Source: Streptomyces exfoliatus
GTDB lineage: Bacteria; Actinomycetota; Actinomycetes; Streptomycetales; Streptomycetaceae
NCBI RefSeq assembly: GCF_000725545.1
Contig: NZ_JNZP01000010.1
Span: 201,639-265,638, forward strand
Direction: 5' to 3'
DNA: 64,000 nt
The stretch's first letter is position 1. The number at the start of each line of letters is the position of its first letter. Positions 15,266 to 24,648 of this stretch are shown piece by piece. Position numbers and translations under genes: made by a program. The notes below the pieces were generated by a model. It was not told the origin of the DNA. It ran no database searches and saw only the letters and a list, made by a program, of their open reading frames with translations.

Positions 15266-16930
15266 TCAGCGCAGGCGGAGGGCCTTCATCGCCTTCAGGG
15301 ACACGCTCATGAACGCGGCGTACTTCTCGTCGTCCATCCCGAAGGAGGGGGCGAGGGGCATCAGCCGCTGCTGGGCGACGGTCTGGGCCTCGGTGTACTT
15401 GAGGATGCCCTCCGAGCCGTGGCGGCGGCCGAGCCCGGAGTCCTTCATGCCGCCCATCGGGGACTGCACGCTGCCGTAGGCGGGGGCGTACCCCTCGTTG
15501 ATGTTGACGGTGCCGGTGCGCAGGCGGGCGGCGACGGCGTGGCCGCGGCGCGAGTCCTTCGTCCAGACGGACGAGTTCAGTCCGTACGGGGTCGCGTTGG
15601 CCTGGGCGACGACCTCGTCCTCGTCGGTGAAGCGGTAGATCGAGACGACCGGGCCGAAGGTCTCCTCCGAGCAGACCGCCATCGGGGCCTCGACGCCGTC
15701 GAGGATGGTCGGCTCGTAGAAGAGGGGGCCTATGTCGGGGCGCGCGACGCCGCCCGCGACGAGCGTGGCGCCCTTGGCGACGGCCTCCTCGACGTGCTTC
15801 GTGACGGTCTCCAGCTGCCGCTCGCCGACGAGGGAGCCCATGTCGGCGCCGTAGGCGAGGGAGCTGCCGAGCCGCATCGCCTTCGTGCGGGCGGCGAAAC
15901 GGGCGACGAAGTCGTCGGCGACCGACTCGTGCACGTACAGGCGCTCGATGGAGATGCAGAGCTGTCCGGCGGAGGAGAAGCAGGCGCGGACGGCTCCGGC
16001 GGCGGCCTTCTCGATGTCGGCGTCCTTGAGGACGAGCATCGCGTTCTTGCCGCCGAGTTCGAGGGAGACGCCGACGAGCCGGGCGGCGGCGCCCTGGGCG
16101 ACCTCGCGGCCGGTACGGGTGGAGCCGGTGAAGGAGACGTAGTCGGCGTGCTTGACGACCTCGGGGCCGACGACCGGGCCCTCGCCGAGGACGACCTGGA
16201 AGACCTCGGCGGGAAGACCGGCCTCGATGAGCAGGTCACGGGCCCACAGCGCGGTGAGCGCGGTCTCGGTGTCCGGCTTCATGACGACGGCGTTGCCCGA
16301 GACGAAGGCGGGGAGCGCGTCGCCGACGGAGAGTTCGAGCGGGTAGTTCCAGGGCGCGATCTGGCCGACGACCCCGCGCGGCTGGCGCAGCTCGGTGACC
16401 TTGGTGAGGGTGGGCACGACGCCGGTGTGGCGGCGGGGGCGCAGGTAGGAGCCGGCCTTGCGGCCGTAGTGGCGGGAGGCGACGGCCACCGCCTGCACCT
16501 CCTCGTGGGCGTGCAGGCGCGCCTTGCCGGTCTCCAGCTGGATGAGGTCGAGGACCTCGGCCTGGCGCTGGAGGACCAGGTCGTGGAAGCGGAGGAGGAC
16601 GGCGGCGCGGGTCTTGACCGGGGTGGCGGCCCAGACGGCCTGGGCGGCTCGCGCGCGCGTGAAGGCCTCGGCGACGTCCTCGGGCGTGGACTCGGGCAGG
16701 TCCGCCAGCTTGTCCCCGGTGAAGGGGGTGTGGTTGGCGGTCCGGCCGGAGCCGACGACGCCCCTGGTGAGCCTGGCGACCACCTCGGGCGTCACCACGT
16801 CGGCGGCGGTGCGCACGCCGGCGGGTACGGGCGCGACCGGGTTCGTGGCCGCGGCGGGGGCGGCGGCTCCGGCCTTCGCGGCGGGGGCGTCGGGAACCGA
16901 GGGGGCGGCGGGGGCCTGCGAGTCCGTCAT
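15266..16930 (-). CDS. Succinate-semialdehyde dehydrogenase (NAD(P)+)
   Basis: This 554-residue aldehyde dehydrogenase most resembles the GabD2-type succinic semialdehyde dehydrogenases of actinobacteria. An Ala/Pro-rich leader of about 35 residues precedes the Rossmann domain. Diagnostic motifs are APWNYPLELSVGDALPAFVSGNAVV, FTGSTRTGREVAQ, the catalytic Glu in LELGGKNAML, and the nucleophile Cys325 in SSAGQLCISIERLYV. EETFGPVVSIYRF and SPMGGMKDSGLGRRHG follow. It would oxidise succinic semialdehyde to succinate, but other aldehydes are possible. It precedes the GMC oxidoreductase in a likely two-gene operon. Confidence 0.9.
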   Translation of the reverse strand: MTDSQAPAAPSVPDAPAAKAGAAAPAAATNPVAPVPAGVRTAADVVTPEVVARLTRGVVGSGRTANHTPFTGDKLADLPESTPEDVAEAFTRARAAQAVWAATPVKTRAAVLLRFHDLVLQRQAEVLDLIQLETGKARLHAHEEVQAVAVASRHYGRKAGSYLRPRRHTGVVPTLTKVTELRQPRGVVGQIAPWNYPLELSVGDALPAFVSGNAVVMKPDTETALTALWARDLLIEAGLPAEVFQVVLGEGPVVGPEVVKHADYVSFTGSTRTGREVAQGAAARLVGVSLELGGKNAMLVLKDADIEKAAAGAVRACFSSAGQLCISIERLYVHESVADDFVARFAARTKAMRLGSSLAYGADMGSLVGERQLETVTKHVEEAVAKGATLVAGGVARPDIGPLFYEPTILDGVEAPMAVCSEETFGPVVSIYRFTDEDEVVAQANATPYGLNSSVWTKDSRRGHAVAARLRTGTVNINEGYAPAYGSVQSPMGGMKDSGLGRRHGSEGILKYTEAQTVAQQRLMPLAPSFGMDDEKYAAFMSVSLKAMKALRLR

Positions 16931-17103
16931 GAGGGCGAGCGTAGGCGGCGTTCCGCCCTTTGGGTACCCGTCGGTAACGCGTTTTCACCGGGCGCGCGCA
17001 TCGCGCCAGCGATCACTGGCACATAAGGCCTGATCAGGGGCTTACGGCTGGCGGGAGTCCCTGGTCGGAGATTCTCGCGGGTTCTCGATCGCCCTCGCGG
17101 GTT

Positions 17104-18756
17104 TCAGTCGCCCGGCGCCCGCCAGTGCCGGAGCACCACGTCGAACTGCTCGCGGGTGGTCGACCAGCTCGACTCGGGCGCGGACATGTAGATGGCGTAC
17201 TCGGTGCCGTCGTCCTCGTAGTACATGAGGTCGATCGCGTGCCGGGGGCCGGGGAAGTCCTTCTTCTCGGTCCAGGTGAACTCCCACTGGCAGGAGCGGA
17301 CCTGGTCGCGGTAGGTGACCTGGCCGAGCTTGACCCGGACGTAGTCCATCCGCTTCGCGAGCGTGCGCTCCAGGTCGAGGGCGTGCGCGTACGGGTTCTC
17401 GAAGTCGGGGCTGTCGTCGATGCTGATCCGGATGCGGTGGCGGCCGTTGTCCGGGGTGTAGTCGATCTGGTCCCCCTCCGTCTGCCGCTTCCAGCCGTCC
17501 GGCACGACGAGGCTGAAGCCCGCCGGGTCCTCGACGCGGTGCCAACCGGCGGGCACGTCGTTCGCGATGGCCTTGTTCGAAGGAACGGGACTGGTGGCGG
17601 TGGTCGGTCCGCCCCCGCCCTTCCGGTCACCGCCCGCGTAGTGCATGGCGGTGAAGACGGCGCCGCCCGCGACGAGTCCGGCCAGCAGGGCCGCGAGGAC
17701 GACCGTACGCCAACGGCCCCGGCCGGGCGCCGGGGAGGACGGCACCAGGGTCGGCGGAGAGGGGACGGGAGCGACGGGCGGCTGCGGGCGGGTGGAACCG
17801 GCCTCGGAGCCCGGATCGACCGGGGCGGGGCCGAAGGGGGAGACCGGCCCGCCCCCCGCCGGGTCCAGTTCCTCCCTGACCACCCGCTGAGTCGGCACGT
17901 ACGCCTGCGCCGCCTCCGGCGTACGTCCCTCCATCGCGTCGAGCAGCATCCGCTCGGCCTCCTCGGCGCGCGGACGGTGCTCCGGGTCCTTGCGCAGCAG
18001 GGCCACGATGACGGGGGCCAGCGCCCCCGCCTTCCGCGGGTGCGGCGGCTCCTCCGTCACCACGGCCTGCATGGTGCTGATCGGGGAGGTGCGGCGGAAC
18101 GGCGAGGTGCCCTCCACCGCCGTGTACAGGGTGGCGCCGAGGGACCAGAGGTCGGAGGCGGGACCCGGGTCGCCGCCCTGTACCCTCTCGGGCGCCAGAT
18201 AGTCGATGGAGCCGACGAGTTCACCGGTCCGGGTGATCGTCGAGTCCCCCTCGATCGCCGCGATCCCGAAGTCGGTGATGAGGACGCGCCCGTCGCGCGC
18301 GAGGAGGACGTTGCCCGGCTTGACGTCCCGGTGCAGCACTCCGGCCGCGTGCGCTGCGCGCAGCGCGCCGAGGACGTGCAGCCCGATCCTGGCGGCCTCG
18401 CGGGGCTCGATCGTGCCCGCCTCCTTGGCGGCGTCGGCGAGCGAGGGCCCGTCGACGTACTGCATCACGATCCACGGCCGGTCGTCGTGCTCGAGGACGT
18501 CGTGGACCGTCACGACGCCCGGGTGGGTGATCCGGGCGGCGGCCCGCGCCTCCTTCTGCGTCCGGGCGTGCAGCACCAGCCGGTCGGCCTCGGCCACGAA
18601 CCGGCCGGCCGTCAACTCCTTGACCGCCACCACGCGGTGCAACACCTCGTCGTGCGCGCGCCAGACCTTGCCCATGCCGCCGCGTCCGATGGACTCGCCC
18701 AGCCGGTATCGACCGGCGAGCAACAGCCCCGCCCCTGTGCCCTGAGAATGTTCCAC
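17104..18756 (-). CDS. Membrane Ser/Thr protein kinase with extracytoplasmic domain
   Basis: This 550-residue Hanks-type kinase has its kinase domain at about 16-275. The Gly loop is IGRGGMGKVW, ATP-binding Lys46 is in VVAVKEL, catalytic Asp144 is in LHRDVKPGNVLL, and the metal Asp162 is in TDFGIA. SIDYLAPERVQGG is the APE segment and SDLWSLGATLYTAVEG is helix F. A proline-rich juxtamembrane stretch of about 70 residues precedes one membrane helix (VVLAALLAGLVAGGAVFTAM). An extracytoplasmic domain of about 150 residues begins PAGWHRVEDPAGFSLVVPDGW. The same domain type ends the next two kinase-family genes. GTG start at 18756. Confidence 0.95.
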   Translation of the reverse strand: MEHSQGTGAGLLLAGRYRLGESIGRGGMGKVWRAHDEVLHRVVAVKELTAGRFVAEADRLVLHARTQKEARAAARITHPGVVTVHDVLEHDDRPWIVMQYVDGPSLADAAKEAGTIEPREAARIGLHVLGALRAAHAAGVLHRDVKPGNVLLARDGRVLITDFGIAAIEGDSTITRTGELVGSIDYLAPERVQGGDPGPASDLWSLGATLYTAVEGTSPFRRTSPISTMQAVVTEEPPHPRKAGALAPVIVALLRKDPEHRPRAEEAERMLLDAMEGRTPEAAQAYVPTQRVVREELDPAGGGPVSPFGPAPVDPGSEAGSTRPQPPVAPVPSPPTLVPSSPAPGRGRWRTVVLAALLAGLVAGGAVFTAMHYAGGDRKGGGGPTTATSPVPSNKAIANDVPAGWHRVEDPAGFSLVVPDGWKRQTEGDQIDYTPDNGRHRIRISIDDSPDFENPYAHALDLERTLAKRMDYVRVKLGQVTYRDQVRSCQWEFTWTEKKDFPGPRHAIDLMYYEDDGTEYAIYMSAPESSWSTTREQFDVVLRHWRAPGD

Positions 18757-18968
18757 GTGCCCCCGCCTGTTCCTTCGGATGCCAGATTACGGAGGGGTGC
18801 GGGGGTGGCGGAACCTCGGGTCGGTCATAGGAACAGCACTGTGACCGGGGGCCGGTGGCGTTTCCCGCGCTCCGCCGCGGCCCGGCCCTCGTTCCGTCGC
18901 GGCCCAGCTCCGGTTCCTTTGCTGCACGGCCCTCGTTCCGTCGCGGCCCGGCCCTCGTTCCGCCGTGA

Positions 18969-21896
18969 TCAGCGCCCCGGGCGGAACCCCTTCGTCGCCT
19001 CGTCGAAGATCTCCCGGATCTTGTCCCGCTGCCCGTTCGGGCCGATGACCTGGACGACGTGGTAGCGCCCGCCGTCGATCAGGGCGAGATTGCGGACGAA
19101 CACCTGGCGCCCCGTGCTGTCCAGCCACCAGTAACTACCCGTGGCCGTCGCCGTCCTGCCGATGTCGACCCGGCGCACCTCGTCCACGTCCGCCCAGCTC
19201 GACGACCGCCAGGGCTCCAGCTCGCGCTCCTTGGCGTTCTGGTACTCCAGCGGGTCGGAGCCGTGGTCTCGGACGCTGTCACGACCAGGGACGACGATCA
19301 TCGTGAAGTCTCCGCTCGTGTAGCGCACTTGCCCGGCGTCGTTGATGGGGCTGCGCCGCCAGCCGTCCGGCACCCCGATCCGGAACCCTTCCGGGTCCTG
19401 CCGCAGCGCGTACCCGGTGGCGAGCGCGGGCGCCGAAGGATCCGCGGCGGGCGGGGTGGTGCGGGGGGCGGTGGGCGGCGCCGTGGTCGCGGACGGACGG
19501 CTCGTGGGCCCGGACGGGGGTGCGGTGGTACGCGGAGCCTGACCGGCGGTGGGGGTGCCGGTGCGCGAGGGGGACGCGTCCGGCGTCTCCTCCCCGCCGG
19601 GCATGAAGAGGACGGCGTACGCGACGGCCCCGCCGAGCAGGAGGAAGACGAGGACCAGGAGCGTACGGCCGAGGGCGCGCGGGGACCCCGGAGCCCGGGA
19701 GGAGGAGGGACGCGGGGCGCGGGGGGCTCTGCTCGCGCGCTGCGGGATCTCCTCGTGGAAGTCCTCGTGGAAGTCCTCGAACTCGTGCCGCGCATCCGCC
19801 TGTACGGGGTCGGGCGCCCGCTCGCCCGGATGCGCGTCCTGGCGGCGGGCCGGGGGGCGCGGGTCCTTGCCGCGCTTGTGGCGCCCGGCGCCCGCTCCGC
19901 CGCGCCTGCGGCGGCGTACCAGCTCGCCCCTTCGGCGCACGATCGGCAGCCGCGTCTCGTCGAACGACGGAAGCGGTACGGCCCCGGCACCGGCCTCCGG
20001 CTCCGGAGCCGAGCGCACGAGGGAACGCAGCCAGCCGCGCAGCTCCTCGAAGTCCGGTCGCTCGGTCGGGTCCTGACGCAGCAGGGACTCCACGACGGGA
20101 CGGAGGGGCCCGCACTCCTCGGCGAAGGCGGGCGGCTCGGCGCACACCAGCTGGACCAGCTCGGCGGCGCTGTCCTCCGGGTAGGGGGCGTGCCCCTGAA
20201 CGGCCCGGTAGAGGAGCGCGCCGAGCGCCCACAGGTCGGTGGCGGGGCCGATGGGCGGGGCCAGGCGCCAGTTCTCGTGGACGGGTCCTGCCTGTTCGGG
20301 TGCCCAGCGCTCGGTGACGGCGCCGACGACCGCGATCCGGGTCTGTCGGGCCCGCTCGGCTGCGAGCCGTGTGGTCGGGCCCCGGTCCGCCTGGGCGGGG
20401 ATGCCGACCCGTCCCTCCTCCCCGGCACCGGCCGGGGCCGGGAGGCGCGCGGGGGGCGGGGTCGCCGCCGTGTACCCGGCGGGCAGGGCCGGACGGCCCG
20501 AACCGGGCAGCACGGGACCCGAACCGCCACCGGCCGGGATCGGGCCGGAAGCGTCCCGCGAGGCGTGCGGGCCGTCGCTCCAGCTGCCGGCCAGCATCAC
20601 GCGCGGCGGCGGGCCGCCCTGCGGTCCTTCACCGTACGGCTCGTCGCCGTCGTCCTCGTCGTCCTCTTCGTCGTCCGCCACCCGCGCCCACCACTGCGGC
20701 TCGGGTGCGCCGGCCGCCTGCCCGGTCGGCACCGGGGGCGGCTCGGGCGGGTCCACCGGCGCGGGGCGCTGGACGGGGAGCGCCCCCGTCTCGCCGAGCC
20801 GGGCGGCGGCGCGCGCACCGGCCCGGTAGGCGGCGATGGCCCCGGCCCGCGCGGCCCGGACATCGGCGGCGGGCGGCACGGCGGGGTGCGGCGTCCCGGC
20901 GGCGGGCGGGGCCGACGTACGGCCGTAGGGGTCGGCACCGTACGGACCGGACGAGGTCCCGTAGGGGGAGTGCGTGTCGTCCTGGTCGGAGCCGTCGGAG
21001 TCGTCGGAGTCGTCGGAGTCAGGCTCGTACGAGTCGAAGCTTTCCGGGGCGGAGTCGTCCGGGACGGAGCCGTACGCGTCGGCGTCGTACTCGTCGGAGG
21101 CGTAGGACTCGGCGTACTGGCCGTGATCCGTCTCCTCGGCGTCCTCGTCCGCCTCCTCGTAGACCTCCGCCTCGTACAGATCGGAGCCGTACTCCTCGGA
21201 GCCGTACTCCTCGCCACCGTACTCCTCGGAGCCGTACCCCTCCGGCGTGGGCCACGCGGCCGCGGGCTCGGGCCCGTCCTCCTCCGTCTCCGGTACCGGT
21301 GCGTACCCGCAGAGGGCCTCCTCCGCGGCGCCCACCGCGAGGCCCGAGAGGACCACCCGGCCGTCGTCGCAGACGAGCACGGTCCTGGAGGTGATGTTCC
21401 GGTGCACCCACCCGTGGGCGTGGAGCGCGCGCAGGGCGGTGAGGACGTCGGCGCCGATCTCGGCCGCCCGGTACGGGTTGAGCGGGCGCTCGGCGAGGAA
21501 CGCGGCCAGCGGCCTGGCCGCCACGCGTTCGCTCACTATCCAGAGCGAACCGGCCTCGGCGAAGACGTCGAAGACCTGGTCGAGGAGGGGATGGTCGGGG
21601 ATCTGCGCGGCGGCCTGGGCCGCCTCGATCGCCCGGCGGACGACGGGCTCGGCCGGCCGGCGGGTGGCCCGCCCCGCGCCTCCGTAGGGGCCGGTCCCGC
21701 CGCCTTCGTCGTCGAGCACCTCGGCGTCGACGAACTCCGGCAGCGGCACCTGGCGGACCAGGACCTCCTGACCGCTGTACGTGTCGAAGGCGCGCGTCCC
21801 GGCCGGGTCGTGCGGGTCTCCGTGCACGTCCGCGTCAGCCGGCGGCAGCGGCAGGCGGTAGCGGTCCGCGAGCACCCTTCCCGCGTAGTCGTCCAC
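18969..21896 (-). CDS. Kinase-family membrane protein, predicted pseudokinase with long acidic insertion
   Basis: This 975-residue protein has a protein-kinase fold, but the key residues are gone. Arg48 stands for the ATP-binding Lys (VLVRQVPL), Asn167 for the catalytic Asp (VHRNITSRTVLV), and DFG reads SGL at about 184-186. The helix F segment TDLWALGALLYRAVQG is intact but appears only at about residue 550, after some 350 inserted residues. The insert is rich in Glu, Asp, Tyr and Ser (repeats like YGSEEYG) and then in Pro. A membrane helix (TLLVLVFLLLGGAVAYAVLF) and an extracytoplasmic domain starting near ALRQDPEGFRIGVPDGW follow. The GTG at 21896 is preceded by GGGGAGG eight bases away and is preferred over the GTG at 21917. 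Confidence 0.9.
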   Translation of the reverse strand: MDDYAGRVLADRYRLPLPPADADVHGDPHDPAGTRAFDTYSGQEVLVRQVPLPEFVDAEVLDDEGGGTGPYGGAGRATRRPAEPVVRRAIEAAQAAAQIPDHPLLDQVFDVFAEAGSLWIVSERVAARPLAAFLAERPLNPYRAAEIGADVLTALRALHAHGWVHRNITSRTVLVCDDGRVVLSGLAVGAAEEALCGYAPVPETEEDGPEPAAAWPTPEGYGSEEYGGEEYGSEEYGSDLYEAEVYEEADEDAEETDHGQYAESYASDEYDADAYGSVPDDSAPESFDSYEPDSDDSDDSDGSDQDDTHSPYGTSSGPYGADPYGRTSAPPAAGTPHPAVPPAADVRAARAGAIAAYRAGARAAARLGETGALPVQRPAPVDPPEPPPVPTGQAAGAPEPQWWARVADDEEDDEDDGDEPYGEGPQGGPPPRVMLAGSWSDGPHASRDASGPIPAGGGSGPVLPGSGRPALPAGYTAATPPPARLPAPAGAGEEGRVGIPAQADRGPTTRLAAERARQTRIAVVGAVTERWAPEQAGPVHENWRLAPPIGPATDLWALGALLYRAVQGHAPYPEDSAAELVQLVCAEPPAFAEECGPLRPVVESLLRQDPTERPDFEELRGWLRSLVRSAPEPEAGAGAVPLPSFDETRLPIVRRRGELVRRRRRGGAGAGRHKRGKDPRPPARRQDAHPGERAPDPVQADARHEFEDFHEDFHEEIPQRASRAPRAPRPSSSRAPGSPRALGRTLLVLVFLLLGGAVAYAVLFMPGGEETPDASPSRTGTPTAGQAPRTTAPPSGPTSRPSATTAPPTAPRTTPPAADPSAPALATGYALRQDPEGFRIGVPDGWRRSPINDAGQVRYTSGDFTMIVVPGRDSVRDHGSDPLEYQNAKERELEPWRSSSWADVDEVRRVDIGRTATATGSYWWLDSTGRQVFVRNLALIDGGRYHVVQVIGPNGQRDKIREIFDEATKGFRPGR

Positions 21897-22054
21897 GACG
21901 CCTCCCCACGCGCGCACGCTGTCCCCGTGGACCCGCGGATCCCCTGGAATGGGGCGGGATCACGCGAGTCCGTCAATTCCGGTCAGGCACCGTGCAGTCA
22001 ACGGCTCTGTTCGGCTTCGTACGGTCCTCGAACTCTCACGATACGTGCCACGGG

Positions 22055-24457
22055 TCAGTCCTTGGGGCTGAACGTGGCGAACGCCGTCTCCCGCAGCGTC
22101 CGGCACTCCGCGCCGTTCCATTCCTCCGCCTTGCAGCTGATCATGATGGAGTAGCCGTGCCTGGCGTCCACCTTGAAGCCGCGGTTGAGGACGTGGACGC
22201 GCATGCCCTGCTGGATCCGCTCGAACTCCCAGTCCGCGACGGTCGGATAGCCCTTGTACGAGACCGTCCTGATGCCGAAGTGCTGGTAGCCCTTGCTGGT
22301 GGCAGCCACGCCGATCTTGCCCAGCTCCCAGGCGGCCGCGGCGTCGTCCTTCGGGCTGGCGTTGAAGTCGACCTGGATGCGCGGGAAGCCGCCGCTCTCG
22401 CTCCATATCCCGCCGCCGCTGTATCCCGGTATCGAGCGCACCCGGAACGTCGAGGGCATCGCCATGGAGAAGTGGAAGCGCTCGTTGGTGACGAGGGTGT
22501 AGCCCGCGGGCAGCTGCGCACCCGTGCCGCCGCTCGGCTTGCCGGACGGCGTGACGCCGGTGCCGTTCGACCCTCCGGTGGAGCCCGTCGTGCCGTTGGC
22601 GCCCGTCGACCCGGTGGAGCCGGTGTCGCCGGGCTGCGCGCCGCCCTGCTGGCCGGGGCCGCCCGTCTGCCCCTTGTCTCCGCCGGAACCCTCGGAGCCC
22701 GCGGAACCGTCGCCGCCGGCCGAGGCGCCGGCCGAGGCCGTGGTGCCGCCGGTCTCCTTGCCCTGGTTGCCCTCGTCGCCGCCACCGCTGAGGGAGACCG
22801 CGAGGATCGTCCCGAGCAGGGCGAGCACGGCGACTGCGGCGATGATCACCATCGTGCGGCGCGGTACGACATCGGTCAGCGGCGCGCGCTTCGGCGGGGA
22901 GCCGGCACCCGCCTGCGTACCGACCCCGGCAGCGCCTGTGCCGGACCTCGGATTCGTCCTCGGCTCGGCCTTCACGGAGGCCGCGGCGTTGCGTACGGAC
23001 TTCAGGGCACCCCGCATCCGGTCGGCGGACGCGTCGGCCCCCTTGTCCCGGGCGGGCACCGGGACCACCGGTGCGGCCTGTTCGGGGCGCGGCGGCAGCG
23101 GTACGACCCTGGTGACCTCGGGCGAGGCCTCCGGCGCCGTCTCCGGCGCGTCGAGCACGGCCCGCAGCAGGACCCGGGCGCGGGCGTCGTCGAGCCGCTG
23201 GGCCGGGTCCTTGGCGAGGAGGCCGTAGATGACCTGCTCGAGCTCGGGTCCGGCGTTCTTCGGCGGGTCGACCGGCTCGGTCATCACCGCGGTGAGGGTG
23301 GCGATGGCGGAGCCCTTGTCGTACGGCGGGCTGCCCTCGACCGCCGCGTAGATGAGGCCGCCGAGCGACCACATGTCGGCGGCGGGACCGGGCTTGTGGC
23401 CGCGGGCGCGCTCCGGGGAGATGTACGAGGGGGCGCCGACGAGCATGCCGGTGGAGGTGATCGAGGGGTCGCCCTCCACCTGGGCGATGCCGAAGTCGGT
23501 GAGGACGACCCGGCCGTCCTCGGCGATCAGCACGTTGGACGGCTTCACGTCGCGGTGCAGGATGCCCTCGCGGTGCGCCGAACGCAGCACGTCGAGGATG
23601 GCGAGGCCGACCTCGGCGGCCCGCCGGGGCGTGAGCGTGCCGTCCTCGCGCACGGCGTCCGCGAGGGACTTGCCCTCGATGAGCTCCATGACGATCCAGG
23701 GACGGTCGTCCTCGTCGACGACGTCGTACACGGTCACGGCGCCGTTGTTGCGGATCCGGGCGATGGCCTTCGCCTCGCGCAGGGTCCGGGTGATGAGGCG
23801 TCGCTTCTCGTCCTCGTCGATGCTGGTGGGGAAGCGGAGTTCCTTGACGGCCACGGTGCGGCCGAGGGTCTCGTCGACCGCGCGCCACACGGTGCCCATG
23901 CCGCCGCGGCCGAGGACCGCGCCGAGCCGGTAGCGGCCCGCGAGCAGGCGCCCCTCGCCGGCCGGGGCCTTGCGCATCCGGTCGCCGCCGACGGTGCCGC
24001 GCGCGGCACCCACCGACGTGCGACGGCCGCTCTCGCCGTCGCCGTCGCCCGCGCCGAAACCGGCCCGTCCGGTCGAGGGCTCGGTCCCGCGCAGCCGACC
24101 GGCCACCGCGGCGTCCTGAGCGTCCCTCATGTCCGGTACGTCCGAAGCCCGTACGCCGGAGCCCGGCGCGCCCGAGCCCTGAGAGTCCGAGTCCCGGGGG
24201 GCCGAGTCCCCGGGGGCCGAATCCCCGGGGGCAGCCGCGTCACCGGCGTCCGCCGGGCCGCGCGCGTCCCGCGCGTCGTCGGCGGCGCCTGTGGCGCCGG
24301 CGCCCCCCGCACCCTGTCTGACCTGCGCGTCCTTCACGTCCGACGCCGACTCACGCGCGGCCGGGACCACTCCTCGGTCGCCGTCGGTCGCGGCCCCCGG
24401 GGCGGCGTCCCGCCTGGGGTCCTTCGCCGTGTCCCGCGACTGCTCCGCCTCCGACAT
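22055..24457 (-). CDS. Membrane Ser/Thr protein kinase with long disordered N-terminus
   Basis: This 800-residue protein has an N-terminal extension of about 175 residues that is Gly/Ala/Asp-rich with PGDSAPGDSAPRDS repeats, unlike its neighbours. The kinase domain (about 176-440) is complete: LGRGGMGTVW, the Lys in TVAVKELRF, LHRDVKPSNVLI, TDFGIAQ, SYISPERARG and ADMWSLGGLIYAAVEG. A juxtamembrane region, one membrane helix (MVIIAAVAVLALLGTILAVSL) and a Gly/Ser/Thr linker follow. A C-terminal extracytoplasmic domain of about 150 residues starts LPAGYTLVTNERFHFSMAMP. It is the third of three adjacent kinase-family genes on this strand and may phosphorylate its pseudokinase neighbour; that is only inference. 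Confidence 0.94.
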   Translation of the reverse strand: MSEAEQSRDTAKDPRRDAAPGAATDGDRGVVPAARESASDVKDAQVRQGAGGAGATGAADDARDARGPADAGDAAAPGDSAPGDSAPRDSDSQGSGAPGSGVRASDVPDMRDAQDAAVAGRLRGTEPSTGRAGFGAGDGDGESGRRTSVGAARGTVGGDRMRKAPAGEGRLLAGRYRLGAVLGRGGMGTVWRAVDETLGRTVAVKELRFPTSIDEDEKRRLITRTLREAKAIARIRNNGAVTVYDVVDEDDRPWIVMELIEGKSLADAVREDGTLTPRRAAEVGLAILDVLRSAHREGILHRDVKPSNVLIAEDGRVVLTDFGIAQVEGDPSITSTGMLVGAPSYISPERARGHKPGPAADMWSLGGLIYAAVEGSPPYDKGSAIATLTAVMTEPVDPPKNAGPELEQVIYGLLAKDPAQRLDDARARVLLRAVLDAPETAPEASPEVTRVVPLPPRPEQAAPVVPVPARDKGADASADRMRGALKSVRNAAASVKAEPRTNPRSGTGAAGVGTQAGAGSPPKRAPLTDVVPRRTMVIIAAVAVLALLGTILAVSLSGGGDEGNQGKETGGTTASAGASAGGDGSAGSEGSGGDKGQTGGPGQQGGAQPGDTGSTGSTGANGTTGSTGGSNGTGVTPSGKPSGGTGAQLPAGYTLVTNERFHFSMAMPSTFRVRSIPGYSGGGIWSESGGFPRIQVDFNASPKDDAAAAWELGKIGVAATSKGYQHFGIRTVSYKGYPTVADWEFERIQQGMRVHVLNRGFKVDARHGYSIMISCKAEEWNGAECRTLRETAFATFSPKD

Positions 24458-24648
24458 GCGTCCCCTCTGCGATCCCTGATCTTCGCCGCGTCTGCCGCTT
24501 CCCGCGCGATGCGGTAACCCGCCCTGGAAGAGAGGCCATTGTCCCTCACCTCAGGACGGGCGGCGCCCCCGGGTCCGTACTCCGGGATGACGACGCCCCC
24601 ACACGCCCCCCAGGTTCCCCACCGGACGCAGGAGACCCGGAGGTCCTG

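Noticed and set aside
13259..17026. A 1255-codon open frame on the plus strand
   Set aside because: It runs antisense to the GMC oxidoreductase and the aldehyde dehydrogenase, both of which show clear catalytic motifs. Its own sequence is a Gly/Val/Arg/Glu-rich mirror of them, a typical artefact of high GC.
19059..22154. A 1031-codon open frame on the plus strand
   Set aside because: Antisense to the pseudokinase gene. It is rich in Arg, Gly and Val with no motif, and the minus-strand protein has a kinase fold and a membrane helix.
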